DNA of 40,411 bases, taken from an uncultured Eubacteriales bacterium (GTDB lineage: Bacteria > Bacillota > Clostridia > Oscillospirales > CAG-272). Under the pieces are notes generated by a model. It had not been told where the DNA came from. It searched no databases and saw only the letters and a program-made list of their open reading frames with translations. Every line of letters starts with the position of its first letter. Within the stretch, counting starts at the first letter, position 1. The stretch lies in contig URZF01000001.1 in the NCBI GenBank assembly GCA_900552255.1, positions 1-40,411 of the forward strand, given 5' to 3'. The translations under genes were made by a program, and so were the position numbers. Below are positions 8,931-17,761 of this stretch, piece after piece.

Positions 8931-9773
8931 TCACGGAGCGGTCGCCGTCAAGAAGTCCTCGACCAGCGCATCCTGAAGCGTTTTGAGAAGCGCCGGCGCC
9001 TTGCCGCCGACCGGCTTTCCGTCAATCGTTTCCGCCGCAAGGCAGAACGACCCGGAGCTTGAAACGATAATCTCGTCCGCCTCCATCATTTCGGATACGG
9101 TAAACGGCGTTTCCTCGACCGGAATCCCAAACCGATTGCACATTTTGATAAGATGTGCGCGGGCGATGCCGGGCAGGATATACTCATCCGTCGGCGCAGT
9201 CCTGAATACGCCGTCTTTCAGAATCGAAACATTGCTGTGCGCGCATTCCGTCACGCGCGCGCCGCGGTGGAGCACCGCCTCGTCGCAGCCGGCCTTATCC
9301 GTCTCCTTCGCATACAAGACGCTCGGAATCAGGTTGAGCGTTTTGACGTTGCAATAGAGAAAGCGTTTGTCCTCAAGCGTAATCAGCTTGATTTTCTGAT
9401 AGGTGTCCTTGACCGCGAGCGGCTTCAGCATAATCCAAATATTGGCCGGCGTGCCGTCGTCATAGACGTGATTGCGGATGCCGGTGCCGCGCGTCGCCTG
9501 TATGTAAACGAACTGCGAGCCGTCGTCCACCTTTTTCACCATCTCGCAAAGGATCTCTTTCATTTCATCCTTGGTATGGGGGATGTTGATATCGAGTAAT
9601 TTTGCGCTGTTATAGAATCGGTCGATGTGCTCATCCAGCGCATAAATGATATGGTTTCTGCTGTAAGTGGCGTCATAGATGCCATCTCCGAAATAGCAGA
9701 CGCGGTCGAGCATCGGGACGCTCATCTTTTCCAGCTCGTCATAAGCTCCATTGTAGTATCCGAGATTTTTCAT
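8931..9773 (-). CDS. dat: D-amino-acid aminotransferase (class IV)
   Basis: PLP enzyme of 280 residues that moves amino groups between D-amino acids and 2-oxo acids, typically D-Ala + 2-oxoglutarate to pyruvate + D-Glu. It lines up with Bacillus D-amino-acid transaminase along its length: YFGDGIYD near 27-34, EHIDR (48-52), K144 in CNVKTLNL as the PLP lysine, E176 in VTECAHSN, and the late VSSSGS loop. Branched-chain aminotransferase (IlvE) is the main alternative, but the CNVKTLNL and DEAVLHR segments fit D-specific enzymes better. The ATG at 9773 follows GGGAGGAG; upstream in-frame codons fall in the leader hairpin. First gene of the operon running to alr. Confidence 0.9.
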   Translation of the reverse strand: MKNLGYYNGAYDELEKMSVPMLDRVCYFGDGIYDATYSRNHIIYALDEHIDRFYNSAKLLDINIPHTKDEMKEILCEMVKKVDDGSQFVYIQATRGTGIRNHVYDDGTPANIWIMLKPLAVKDTYQKIKLITLEDKRFLYCNVKTLNLIPSVLYAKETDKAGCDEAVLHRGARVTECAHSNVSILKDGVFRTAPTDEYILPGIARAHLIKMCNRFGIPVEETPFTVSEMMEADEIIVSSSGSFCLAAETIDGKPVGGKAPALLKTLQDALVEDFLTATAP

Positions 9774-9802
9774 AGGCTCCTCCCAAAAATAATATGCTGA
9801 AA

Positions 9803-9860
9803 ATAAAAACTCGGACAAAGGGGCGCGGGACATCTTCCCCGCGGAACGCCATTGTCCGAG
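9803..9860 (-). terminator. Terminator-like hairpin in the dat leader
   Basis: CTCGGACAA and TTGTCCGAG form a 9-bp outer stem around a GC-rich inner stem, followed on the minus strand by TTTTTATTT. It has the form of a Rho-independent terminator but lies downstream of the dat promoter and 30 bases before the dat start. It may therefore be an attenuator for dat, and also the only visible terminator for the trp operon that ends at 9968. A second small RNA hairpin (ATCGAA at 9863-9868 with TTCGAT at 9881-9886) lies between it and the promoter. Confidence 0.65.
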
Positions 9861-9874
9861 GTATCGAAACCGTA

Positions 9875-9935
9875 TTGAGATTCGATTTTTTATAAAACTA
9901 TGAATTAGTATATAACCGAATCTCAAAAATGTCAA
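9875..9935 (-). promoter_or_regulatory. dat operon promoter with flanking inverted repeat
   Basis: Minus strand TTGACA (9930-9935), 17-bp spacer, TATACT (9907-9912). A perfect 10-bp inverted repeat, TTGAGATTCG (9875-9884) and CGAATCTCAA (9917-9926), has one arm in the -35/-10 spacer and the other about 15-25 bases after the start of transcription. This is a good candidate operator pair for a dimeric repressor that is not encoded in the window. Confidence 0.75.
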
Positions 9936-9967
9936 GCTTGTAAGAAGAATTTCTGTGAATTTCAGTC

Positions 9968-10756
9968 TTATTTTTCCCGCTCCGCTTCCCTTACGGCCGC
10001 TTTCATTTCCGATACGAAAGCGCGGATATGCGGCGCGGCCTCCGTGCCGTATTTTTCGATGAGCTTCATAATGGCGGAGCCGACGATAACGCCGTCCGCA
10101 TGTGCCGCCATCTCGCGCGCCTGCGCCGGAGCCGAGATGCCGAAGCCCACCGCCGCCGGGATTTTCTTTGCGGCATGCACAAGCCCCGTCATTTCGGAAA
10201 TATCCGTCGTGATATGCTCGCGCGTGCCCGTCACACCGAGCGAGGAGACGCAGTATACAAAGCCCTCCGCATCACGCGAAATCATGGAGATCCTCTCGTG
10301 CGAGGTCGGCGCGATAAGCGAGATGAAATCGAGGCCATACCGGCGGAATACCGGCGCAAACTCCTCTTTTTCCTCATAGGGAACGTCCGGCAGAATCACG
10401 CCGTCCATCCCGATCTCCGCCGCCGCACGGGCAAAGCGTTCCGTACCGTAAGAAAACACGACGTTCGCATAGGTCATAAAAAGAAGCGGGATTTTCACGG
10501 TCTTCCGAATCTCGCGCACCGCCTCGAATACCTTGTCCGTCGTCGTGCCCGCTGCAAGCGAGCGCATATTGGCGGCCTCGATCACCGGTCCCTCCGCCGT
10601 CGGATCGGAAAACGGGATGCCGAGCTCGATGATGTCCGCCCCCGCCTCGGCCGCCGCCGTCACGAAGGATACGGTCGATGCGATATCCGGATCGCCGCAG
10701 GTGATAAAGGCGATGAACGCCTTGCCCCCCTCAAATGCTTCCGCAATTTTACTCAT
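9968..10756 (-). CDS. trpA: Tryptophan synthase alpha chain
   Basis: TIM-barrel subunit of 262 residues that splits indole-3-glycerol phosphate to indole and glyceraldehyde 3-phosphate, passing indole to TrpB. The catalytic glutamate is E44 in [11 protein letters not shown]. At the place of the second catalytic acid (D60 of the E. coli enzyme, in PLADGP) this protein has PTAEGP, with glutamate E55. I recall that form in part of the Firmicutes family. The phosphate-binding loop [11 protein letters not shown] is intact. The ATG overlaps the end of trpB by 8 bases. Last gene of the trp operon. Confidence 0.96.
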   Translation of the reverse strand: MSKIAEAFEGGKAFIAFITCGDPDIASTVSFVTAAAEAGADIIELGIPFSDPTAEGPVIEAANMRSLAAGTTTDKVFEAVREIRKTVKIPLLFMTYANVVFSYGTERFARAAAEIGMDGVILPDVPYEEKEEFAPVFRRYGLDFISLIAPTSHERISMISRDAEGFVYCVSSLGVTGTREHITTDISEMTGLVHAAKKIPAAVGFGISAPAQAREMAAHADGVIVGSAIMKLIEKYGTEAAPHIRAFVSEMKAAVREAEREK

Positions 10757-11933
10757 GGATATCCTCCCCTCTGTACCGCGCGATCGCCGCGCAGTCCTTG
10801 TCGCCGCGTCCCGAAAGATTGACGATGATGATTTTATCCCCGCTCATCTCCGGCGCGAGCTTCATCGCATAGGCGACGGCATGCGCGCTTTCGATCGCCG
10901 GAATGATGCCCTCCGTCCGGCTGAGATATTCAAATGCGTTCACCGCCTCGTCGTCCGTGACGGCGACATATTCCGCGCGCCCGGTATCGTGCAGATTCGC
11001 GTGCTCCGGTCCCACGCCCGGATAATCCAGTCCCGCCGAAATCGAATATACCGGCGCGATCTGCCCGTATTCATCCTGACAGAAATACGATTTCATGCCG
11101 TGGAAGATGCCGAGCCGCCCCGTTGCAATCGTCGCCGCCGTCTCCGCGGTACCGATTCCCCGCCCGGCCGCCTCGCAGCCGATGAGGCGCACCTCCTTGT
11201 CTCCGATGAAATTGTAAAACGCGCCCATCGCATTGGATCCGCCGCCGACACAGGCGATCACGGCGTCGGGAAGCCGCCCCTCCTTTTCGAGGCACTGCTC
11301 CCGCATCTCCTTTGAAATCACCGCTTGAAAATCGCGCACGATCGTCGGGAACGGATGCGGTCCCATCACGGAGCCGAGCACATAGTGCGTATCGGAGATG
11401 CGGTTCGTCCACTCGCGCATCGTTTCATTGACCGCGTCCTTGAGCGTCGCCGTCCCGGACGTGACCGCATGCACCTTCGCCCCCAGCAGCCGCATCTTAT
11501 AGACGTTGAGCGCCTGTCTTTCGGTATCCGTTTTCCCCATGAAAATCTCGCATTCCATGCCCATCAGCGCCGCCGCGGTCGCCGTCGCAACGCCGTGCTG
11601 TCCGGCGCCGGTCTCCGCGATCACGCGCGTTTTTCCCATCTTCTTGGCAAGGAGCACCTGCCCCAGCACATTGTTGATCTTGTGCGCGCCGGTATGATTG
11701 AGGTCCTCTCTTTTGAGATAAATCTTCGCGCCCCCGAGGTTTTTCGTCATCTTCTCCGCATAATAAAGCAGCGAAGGACGCCCCGCGTAGTCCTTTAAAA
11801 GCGAATCCAGCTCCGCGCAGAACGCCGGATCGTTTTGATAGCGGTTATATGCCTCCTCCAGCTCCAATACGGCGTTCATCAGAGTTTCCGGTATATACTG
11901 TCCGCCGTGTATGCCAAATCTCCCTCTTGACAT
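10749..11933 (-). CDS. trpB: Tryptophan synthase beta chain
   Basis: PLP enzyme of 394 residues that condenses indole with serine to tryptophan. It shows [13 protein letters not shown] (6-18), the PLP lysine K85 in [10 protein letters not shown], the AETGAGQHG loop and the glycine loop [10 protein letters not shown]. The normal TrpB length and the conserved beginning support the ATG at 11933, which follows a GGGGTGA site. An in-frame extension upstream to 11975 would run through the trpF-trpB gap and has no family similarity. It overlaps trpA by 8 bases, fitting the 1:1 alpha-beta complex. Confidence 0.97.
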   Translation of the reverse strand: MSRGRFGIHGGQYIPETLMNAVLELEEAYNRYQNDPAFCAELDSLLKDYAGRPSLLYYAEKMTKNLGGAKIYLKREDLNHTGAHKINNVLGQVLLAKKMGKTRVIAETGAGQHGVATATAAALMGMECEIFMGKTDTERQALNVYKMRLLGAKVHAVTSGTATLKDAVNETMREWTNRISDTHYVLGSVMGPHPFPTIVRDFQAVISKEMREQCLEKEGRLPDAVIACVGGGSNAMGAFYNFIGDKEVRLIGCEAAGRGIGTAETAATIATGRLGIFHGMKSYFCQDEYGQIAPVYSISAGLDYPGVGPEHANLHDTGRAEYVAVTDDEAVNAFEYLSRTEGIIPAIESAHAVAYAMKLAPEMSGDKIIIVNLSGRGDKDCAAIARYRGEDIHE

Positions 11934-11961
11934 TGTGTCACCCCATTCCTTTCCGCCGGAC

Positions 11962-12567
11962 CTATGTGCCGGCACGTCTTGCGGCGGCCACCGCCGCCAT
12001 GATTTTCTCCCGATCCTTTTTCCCGTCCGTCTCGACGCCGGAGCTTATATCCACGGCATACGGGCGGTATCTGCGGGCGAGCGCTTCGATACCATCCGGC
12101 GAAAGTCCGCCGGCAAGAATCCACTCGCGCCGGATATCCGATACAAGCGCATGCTCGAAACTTTTTCCGCCGCCGCGGCCGCTGTCGAGCAAAATTCTGT
12201 CGGCATCGCTTTTTTTTGCTTTTTCAATGTCCGATGCCGAACCAATAATAAACGCTTTCCATATTTCAAGCCCCGGACAGAGCCGCCGCAGGCGGCCGAT
12301 ATCCTCCTGCGTCTCGTTTCCGTGCAGCTGCGCGACGGAGATAACGCCTTTCCGGTATAAGCCGCAGATGAAATCCGGCTCCGCGTCCACAAAGACGCCG
12401 ACGCTGATAATTTCCGGTTTTATAAGTCCACGCAGCCGCTCCGCCGTCTCGGCCGTGACGTTCCGCCGGCTCCTCTCCCAAAAGACAAAGCCGATATAAT
12501 CCGGCACGGCGAGATTGACCGCCTCCGCGTCGCAGGCGCGCGCGAGCCCGCATATCTTGATTTTCAT
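11962..12567 (-). CDS. trpF: Phosphoribosylanthranilate isomerase
   Basis: TIM-barrel enzyme of 201 residues that isomerises phosphoribosylanthranilate to CdRP. The start [10 protein letters not shown] carries the catalytic Cys in KICG; the later [23 protein letters not shown] (catalytic Asp) and [10 protein letters not shown] segments are typical. The ATG at 12567 overlaps the trpC stop as ATGA and has only a weak ribosome site of its own, so translation probably depends on coupling. It is a separate gene, not fused to trpC. Confidence 0.95.
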   Translation of the reverse strand: MKIKICGLARACDAEAVNLAVPDYIGFVFWERSRRNVTAETAERLRGLIKPEIISVGVFVDAEPDFICGLYRKGVISVAQLHGNETQEDIGRLRRLCPGLEIWKAFIIGSASDIEKAKKSDADRILLDSGRGGGKSFEHALVSDIRREWILAGGLSPDGIEALARRYRPYAVDISSGVETDGKKDREKIMAAVAAARRAGT

Positions 12568-13364
12568 GTGCCGGCACCGCCGTTCCCGCATGCCGCGCGA
12601 AGCCCGCCCACCGCGCGCGCCCTGTCTTTTGCCCGCATCAGAAATTCGCCGACAAGCAGCGCGTCGGCGCCGGCCGCCGCAAGACGCGCCGCATCCTCCA
12701 AGGAGGATACGCCCGATTCCGTGACAAACAGCACGTCCCGTGGGATTCTTTCCCGAAGCCGTCCGGCGCTCTCCAAATCCACGCTGAAATCCGCGAGATT
12801 CCGGTTGTTCACCCCGATGATACGGGCGCCCGCGCAGACGGCGGAATCGATCTCCTGCGCGCAATGCGTTTCGACAAGCGCGCTCATGCCGAGAGCATCG
12901 CAGATACCGATATACCTTGCAATCGTCTGCGTATCAAGCAGCGCACAGATGAGAAGAACGGCGTCCGCGCCGAGCAGCCGCGCCTCGTAAAGCTGATATT
13001 CGTCCACCGTGAAGTCCTTGCGGAGCATCGGCAGCTCCGTTTTCGCGCGGATATCCCGAAAGATACCGTCCGATCCGAGAAAGCGCGTGGGTTCCGTCAG
13101 AACGGAAAGACAGTCCGCGCCGCCCGCCTCATAATCGCGGGCGATTTCGGCGTACGGGAAATCCTGTGAGATGATCCCTTTGGACGGCGACGCCTTTTTC
13201 ACCTCGCAGATAAGCGATATCCCGGGACGGGAGAGTACTTTCTCGAACCGAAAATCCCCCGGCAGGCGCTCCGCCTGTTCCTTGATTTGCTCCAATGAAA
13301 ATATTTTTTTGCTTTCTGCGACCCGTTTTTCCGCCGCCGCCGCAAGCGTCTCCAAAATATTCAT
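12564..13364 (-). CDS. trpC: Indole-3-glycerol phosphate synthase
   Basis: Enzyme of 266 residues that closes the indole ring of CdRP. Seen are [12 protein letters not shown] (catalytic lysine), [22 protein letters not shown] and TESGVSS, in family order. The ATG at 13364 overlaps the trpD stop as ATGA. Length is normal. It lies between trpD and trpF, both joined by overlaps. Confidence 0.96.
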   Translation of the reverse strand: MNILETLAAAAEKRVAESKKIFSLEQIKEQAERLPGDFRFEKVLSRPGISLICEVKKASPSKGIISQDFPYAEIARDYEAGGADCLSVLTEPTRFLGSDGIFRDIRAKTELPMLRKDFTVDEYQLYEARLLGADAVLLICALLDTQTIARYIGICDALGMSALVETHCAQEIDSAVCAGARIIGVNNRNLADFSVDLESAGRLRERIPRDVLFVTESGVSSLEDAARLAAAGADALLVGEFLMRAKDRARAVGGLRAACGNGGAGT

Positions 13365-14368
13365 ACGCCGGATTCCGTAATCAGCTCACGGAGCTTGCGT
13401 TCCGCGGCTCCGCTGTCGATGAGCTGCGCCGCAAGCGCGACGCCCTCACGCAGGGTATCAGCGGCGCCGCCGATATAAAGTCCCGCGCCGGCGTTGAGCA
13501 GCACCACATCGCGGTGTACGCCGCGCTCGCCTGAGAGCACCGTCCGCGTGATCGCCGCGTTCTCCTGCGGCGTGCCTCCCACAAGCTCGGATTTTTGACA
13601 TGCGGAAAGTCCGAAGTCCTCCGGTGCGATCCGATAGGTGCGGAAATCGCCGTTTTCAAATTCACAGACGACGGTCGGCGCGGAAAGCGAAATCTCGTCC
13701 AGCCTGTCGGTGCCGTAGACCGCCATGCCCCGCCGAACGCCAAGCCCTGCCAGCACATGCGCGAGCGGCTCCACAAGAGACTCGTCATAGACCCCCAGCA
13801 CCTGTCTTGTCGGATGCGCGGGATTGGTCAGCGGCCCCAAAAGATTGAAAACCGTGCGGACGCCAAGCTCACGGCGCACCGGCCCTACATATTTCATCGA
13901 AAGATGATATTTCTGCGCGAACAGAAAGCAAATGCCGATTTTATCAAGCAGCTTCGCACACGCCTCGGAATCCAGAGAGATGTTCACGCCCAGCGCTTCG
14001 AGACAGTCCGCGGCGCCGCTCGCGGAAGAGGCCGCGCGGTTTCCGTGCTTCGCCACCTTGACGCCGCCCGCCGCAATGACAAATGCCGCCGTCGTGGAAA
14101 TGTTGAAGGTTTTCGCGCCGTCCCCTCCTGTGCCGACGATTTCCAGCGTATCGCCGGAGGTCTTGACGGCCGCCGCACGTTCGCGCATGACGGCGGCGCA
14201 GGCCGTGATTTCATCGATGGTTTCGCCCTTGGTTTCCAGCGCGGCGAGAAATGCCGCCGTCTGCACGGCGGACGCTTCCCCGCTCATGATCTCGTTCATC
14301 ACCGCCGCCGCTTCTTCATACGAAAGATCGTTTCTGCCGATGAGCTTTGTCGTCGCTTCTCTGATCAT
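13361..14368 (-). CDS. trpD: Anthranilate phosphoribosyltransferase
   Basis: Enzyme of 335 residues that attaches PRPP to anthranilate. It has the PRPP-binding loop [14 protein letters not shown] (79-92) and KHGNRAASS (107-115), both diagnostic. The ATG follows GGAGGTG with good spacing and starts 3 bases after the trpG stop. Here trpD is separate from the glutamine amidotransferase TrpG, unlike the fused form in enteric bacteria. Confidence 0.96.
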   Translation of the reverse strand: MIREATTKLIGRNDLSYEEAAAVMNEIMSGEASAVQTAAFLAALETKGETIDEITACAAVMRERAAAVKTSGDTLEIVGTGGDGAKTFNISTTAAFVIAAGGVKVAKHGNRAASSASGAADCLEALGVNISLDSEACAKLLDKIGICFLFAQKYHLSMKYVGPVRRELGVRTVFNLLGPLTNPAHPTRQVLGVYDESLVEPLAHVLAGLGVRRGMAVYGTDRLDEISLSAPTVVCEFENGDFRTYRIAPEDFGLSACQKSELVGGTPQENAAITRTVLSGERGVHRDVVLLNAGAGLYIGGAADTLREGVALAAQLIDSGAAERKLRELITESGV

Positions 14369-14371
14369 CTT

Positions 14372-14944
14372 TTACACCTCCAAAGCAATAAAATTTTCAA
14401 GAATCCTGATGCCGTCCGGCGTCAGAATGGATTCCGGATGGAACTGCAATCCGAACACGGGATATCGCCGGTGCTCCACCGCCATGATTTCCCCGTCGTC
14501 CGCACGCGCCGTGACCTTCAAGCAGTCCGGCACGGTATCTCCGACCGCCGCCAAGGAATGGTAGCGCGCGACGGTCATCTCCTGAGGCAAGCCGCGGAAC
14601 AGAGCGGATGAAGTATCCGCCGTTATGACGGAGCTTTTGCCGTGCATCAGCCGCTTCGCGTGCGCGATCCGCGCCCCGTAAGCCTCGCAGATCGCCTGAT
14701 GGCCGAGGCATACGCCGAGGATCGGGAAATCCGCTCCCAGCTTTCGGACGACCTCAATGCAGACGCCTGCCGCCGCGGGATAGCCCGGTCCCGGCGAAAG
14801 GATGATCCGCTCCGGCTCCATGCGGGCGATCTCTTCTACGCTTTTTTCATCGTTTCGAATGACCGTGATATCCGGATTCAGCGTCCCGACGAGCTGATAC
14901 AGATTATAGGAAAAGCTGTCATAATTATCGATCAGTAAAATCAT
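14372..14944 (-). CDS. trpG: Anthranilate synthase glutamine amidotransferase subunit
   Basis: Class I glutamine amidotransferase of 190 residues that supplies ammonia to TrpE. The triad is C79 in GVCLGHQ with H169 and E171 in FHPES; the start MILLIDNYDSFSYNL is typical. The ATG at 14944 overlaps the trpE stop and follows GGAGGGA; an upstream in-frame extension to 15007 lies inside trpE and lacks similarity. TrpG-type subunits can also serve aminodeoxychorismate synthase (PabA), but the operon points to tryptophan. Confidence 0.95.
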   Translation of the reverse strand: MILLIDNYDSFSYNLYQLVGTLNPDITVIRNDEKSVEEIARMEPERIILSPGPGYPAAAGVCIEVVRKLGADFPILGVCLGHQAICEAYGARIAHAKRLMHGKSSVITADTSSALFRGLPQEMTVARYHSLAAVGDTVPDCLKVTARADDGEIMAVEHRRYPVFGLQFHPESILTPDGIRILENFIALEV

Positions 14945-16413
14945 AGGTCGATCCCTCCGCTTGCCGTTTTCAGCGCCTCGGTCACGGCCGCCGCCTTGTT
15001 GAGGCACTCCTCATATTCCTTTTCCGGCACGCTGTCGGCGACAATGCCGGCGCCGGAGCGCACAAATACCTTACCGTTCTTTTTATAGGCGATTCGGATA
15101 GCGATGCATGTGTCGAGATTTCCCGTAAAATCGATATAGCCAATCGCGCCGCCGTAAATGCCGCGCTTATTGTTTTCCAGCTCAGCAATGATCTCACAGG
15201 CGCGGATTTTCGGCGCGCCGGACAGCGTTCCGGCGGGCAGAATCGCATCCACCGCATCGACGGCGTCGCACGCCGGCTTGATTTCACCGCGCACCGTGGA
15301 ACCGATGTGCATCACGTGGGAATAGCGCTCGATCTCCATGTATTTTTCCACCGAAACGCTGCCGAAGCGGCTGATCCTGCCGATATCGTTGCGTCCGAGA
15401 TCGACAAGCATGTTGTGCTCGGCACATTCCTTTTCGTCCGCAAGCAGCTCGCGTTCCAGCGCCTCGTCCTGCGCCGGCGTCTTTCCGCGCGGACGGGTTC
15501 CGGCAAGAGGGAACGTATGCAGCACGCCGTCCTCGAGCTTTACAAGGGTTTCCGGAGAAGCGCCCGCCACCTCGATATCCTCGCCGGAAAAATAGAACAT
15601 ATACGGCGACGGATTGGTCGTGCGCAACACCCGATAAGTGTCGAGCAGGCTCCCCTCATAGTCCGCTTCCAGACGGTTGGAGAGCACCACCTGAAAGATA
15701 TCGCCGTCCACGATGTATTCCTTGGCGCGCTCCACCATCGAGCAGTATGCCGCGCGGTCAAACAGCGCGCGGAACTCCGATTTCAAGGCGCCCTTTTCCG
15801 AAGGAGCCTCCGCCTCCGAAAGCACGATCTCCCGAAGCCTTGCAAGCTCGGCCTCCGCTCTTTGATATTCGCACTCGATGTCGTCGGCGCGGACGTTGAC
15901 AATCAGAATGATCTTCTGCCTGAGGTTGTCGAACGCGATGACCTTGTCGAACAGCATGAGATCCACATCCCGAAACCTCTCCTCGTCGCAGACGTCGATC
16001 GCAAGAGTGGGCTCCGCATATTTGATATAATCATAGGCGAAATACCCGACAAGTCCGCCGGTAAACGGCGGCAGGAAATCGAGCCGCGGGCTCTTGTTTT
16101 CGGCGAGGATCCGCCGGATGGCCTTCCCCGGATGCGAGGTATTTTCCGTCGCGGTGCCGCCGTTCCTTATCGTAATTTTTCCGTCCGTACAGGTAAATTC
16201 GAGCTTCGGATCAAAGCCGAGGAACGTATACCGTCCCCACGTCCTGCTCTCCTCGACGGATTCCAAAAGATAGCAGCATTTGCTGATCTCCCGCAGCTTC
16301 TGCAAAACACCGACCGGCGTGCGCGTATCGGAATAAAGCTCCATGCTGACCGGGATCACGCGATAATCGCCTGCTGCCGCAATTTCCCTTGCCTCTTTTA
16401 AAGTCGGTCTCAT
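14941..16413 (-). CDS. trpE: Anthranilate synthase component I
   Basis: Chorismate-using enzyme of 490 residues that makes anthranilate with TrpG. The N-terminal YLLESVEESRTWGRYTF (48-64) contains the LLES segment linked to feedback inhibition by tryptophan. The chorismate-binding domain shows DGDIFQVVLSNR, PLAGTRPRG, LVDLGRNDIGR, HIGSTVRGE and PAGTLSGAPK. The ATG at 16413 follows AAAGGTG; the extension to 16479 runs through the T-box terminator and is not coding. First gene of the operon and controlled by the T-box just upstream, so both transcription and activity appear to respond to tryptophan. Confidence 0.97.
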   Translation of the reverse strand: MRPTLKEAREIAAAGDYRVIPVSMELYSDTRTPVGVLQKLREISKCCYLLESVEESRTWGRYTFLGFDPKLEFTCTDGKITIRNGGTATENTSHPGKAIRRILAENKSPRLDFLPPFTGGLVGYFAYDYIKYAEPTLAIDVCDEERFRDVDLMLFDKVIAFDNLRQKIILIVNVRADDIECEYQRAEAELARLREIVLSEAEAPSEKGALKSEFRALFDRAAYCSMVERAKEYIVDGDIFQVVLSNRLEADYEGSLLDTYRVLRTTNPSPYMFYFSGEDIEVAGASPETLVKLEDGVLHTFPLAGTRPRGKTPAQDEALERELLADEKECAEHNMLVDLGRNDIGRISRFGSVSVEKYMEIERYSHVMHIGSTVRGEIKPACDAVDAVDAILPAGTLSGAPKIRACEIIAELENNKRGIYGGAIGYIDFTGNLDTCIAIRIAYKKNGKVFVRSGAGIVADSVPEKEYEECLNKAAAVTEALKTASGGIDL

Positions 16414-16442
16414 GTTATCACACCTTTCCGCGGGGACAGAAA

Positions 16443-16721
16443 AAACAAAAACCCGTCCCCGACATTCAAACAATGTCAAGGACGAGTCAAACTCGCGGTG
16501 CCACCTTGATTCACGGCAAAGCCCGTGCTTCTCATCGGGATACCATCATATCCCCGGCAGGCTGACGGCTGCCATCCGTCGCAGAATACTCGGAGCATGA
16601 GCTCCTTTGACTGCGCCCTCCGCGGTCCATTTGATGACTTGTTTTCCACCCGACTCTCAGCGCCGCGGGCTCTCTGTGGGAGCATCATCACCGTTATCTC
16701 CGCTTCAACGGTTTCAACTTG
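16443..16721 (-). promoter_or_regulatory. T-box riboswitch (tRNA-Trp type) of the trp operon
   Basis: The leader carries the conserved T-box AAGGTGGCACCGCG (16494-16507), followed by a 16-bp terminator stem (16452-16489) with a long T run (16443-16451). The anti-terminator would form with the T-box and be stabilised by uncharged tRNA. A TGG codon in TCAAATGGACC (16627-16629) is a fitting specifier for tRNA-Trp. The long region upstream holds several GC-rich helices expected of stem I. This explains most of the 478 bases between trpE and the kinase gene. The helix assignment of stem I was not worked out in full. Confidence 0.93.
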
Positions 16722-16727
16722 GTTTGC

Positions 16728-16756
16728 ATTATATCACCGGGAGGACGGTTTGTCAA
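16728..16756 (-). promoter_or_regulatory. Sigma-A promoter of the trp operon
   Basis: Minus strand TTGACA (16751-16756), 17-bp spacer, TATAAT (16728-16733): exact consensus. Start of transcription near 16721, about 310 bases before trpE, giving a full T-box leader. Confidence 0.92.
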
Positions 16757-16820
16757 GACCCACGTCAAAATTTTTCATGGAAAAGCTTTTCTCTCCGGCA
16801 TACTTTTGGCAATATACCGG

Positions 16821-16849
16821 TTGACAGGAAAAATCGGCTGTGCTATAAT
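16821..16849 (+). promoter_or_regulatory. Sigma-A promoter of the pyridoxal kinase gene
   Basis: TTGACA (16821-16826), 17-bp spacer, TATAAT (16844-16849), with TGC before the -10. It is divergent from the trp promoter, 65 bp away. Confidence 0.92.
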
Positions 16850-16891
16850 TTCAGCAAAATCTCTTATTTTTAATCAGAAAAGAGGTCCATC

Positions 16892-17734
16892 ATGCAAAAA
16901 AGAGTTTTGGCCGTTCACGATATTTCCTGCGTCGGAAAATGCTCGCTGACCGTAGCATTGCCGATCCTCTCCGCCGCGGGAATCGAAGCCTCCGTTCTCC
17001 CCACGGCGGTGCTTTCCACGCATACGGGCGGCTTCGAGGGCTATACCTTTCGTGACCTGACGGAAGATATCCGTCCCATTTCCGCCCATTGGAAATCCTT
17101 GAATCTCAAAATAGACGCCGTTTATACCGGTTATCTCGGCTCCTTCGAGCAGCTCACATTGGTAAGCGAGCTGATCCGTGATTTCCGCAGACCGGACTCC
17201 GTCGTGCTTGTCGATCCCGTTATGGCGGACAACGGAAAGCTGTATCCGCTCTTTACGATGGATTTTGTGGCGGGAATGAGAAAGCTTTGCGGCATCGCGG
17301 ATATTATCGTTCCGAATCTGACGGAGGCCGCGCTCATGCTCGGCGAGGAATACCGAGAAAGCTATGACCGTGCCTATATCGAGACGACACTGAAAAAGCT
17401 CGCGGCAATCGGTCCCCGCAAGGTCGTGCTCAGCGGCGTATCTTTTGAACCGAACAAGCTCGGCGCCGCGGCGTACGACAGCGCGACGGATACGATATCC
17501 TATTATTTTGCTGAACGGGTAGACGGTTATTATCACGGAACGGGCGATGTGTTCGGAAGCGCGCTTCTCGCCGCTGTGATGAACGGATTCTCCCTCTCGG
17601 ATTCCATCCGCGTGGCGGTGGAATACACGGTCGGCGCGATCCGGCGCACAAAAGCCGCCGGCACCGATATCCGCTATGGCGTGGATTTTGAAAATGAAAT
17701 TCCGAATCTTCTGCGGCTGTTGAGAAAGATCTGA
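16892..17734 (+). CDS. Pyridoxal/pyridoxamine kinase (PfkB superfamily)
   Basis: Cytoplasmic kinase of 280 residues that phosphorylates a B6 vitamer to make or salvage PLP. Seen are the start RVLAVHDISCVGKCSLTVAL, typical of pyridoxal kinases, the LVDPVMADNGKLY segment (106-118) and the ribokinase-family catalytic loop HGTGDVFGSAL with D219. The ATG follows AGAGG. It has its own promoter and terminator and is monocistronic. Which vitamer is preferred cannot be read from the sequence. PLP is the cofactor of TrpB, Dat and Alr encoded nearby, but shared regulation is not apparent. Confidence 0.88.
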   Translation: MQKRVLAVHDISCVGKCSLTVALPILSAAGIEASVLPTAVLSTHTGGFEGYTFRDLTEDIRPISAHWKSLNLKIDAVYTGYLGSFEQLTLVSELIRDFRRPDSVVLVDPVMADNGKLYPLFTMDFVAGMRKLCGIADIIVPNLTEAALMLGEEYRESYDRAYIETTLKKLAAIGPRKVVLSGVSFEPNKLGAAAYDSATDTISYYFAERVDGYYHGTGDVFGSALLAAVMNGFSLSDSIRVAVEYTVGAIRRTKAAGTDIRYGVDFENEIPNLLRLLRKI

Positions 17735-17735
17735 C

Positions 17736-17761
17736 AAAAATCTGCCACCAGGCAGATTTTT
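17736..17761 (+). terminator. Terminator after the pyridoxal kinase gene
   Basis: AAAAATCTGCC and GGCAGATTTTT form an 11-bp stem with an ACCA loop, followed by CTTTTC. Starts two bases past the stop and can work in both directions. Confidence 0.9.

Noticed and set aside
9797..9863. T-box in the dat leader
   Set aside because: The leader has CCGCGGGG but not the GGTGG-N-ACCGCG core, and is too short for stem I of a T-box.
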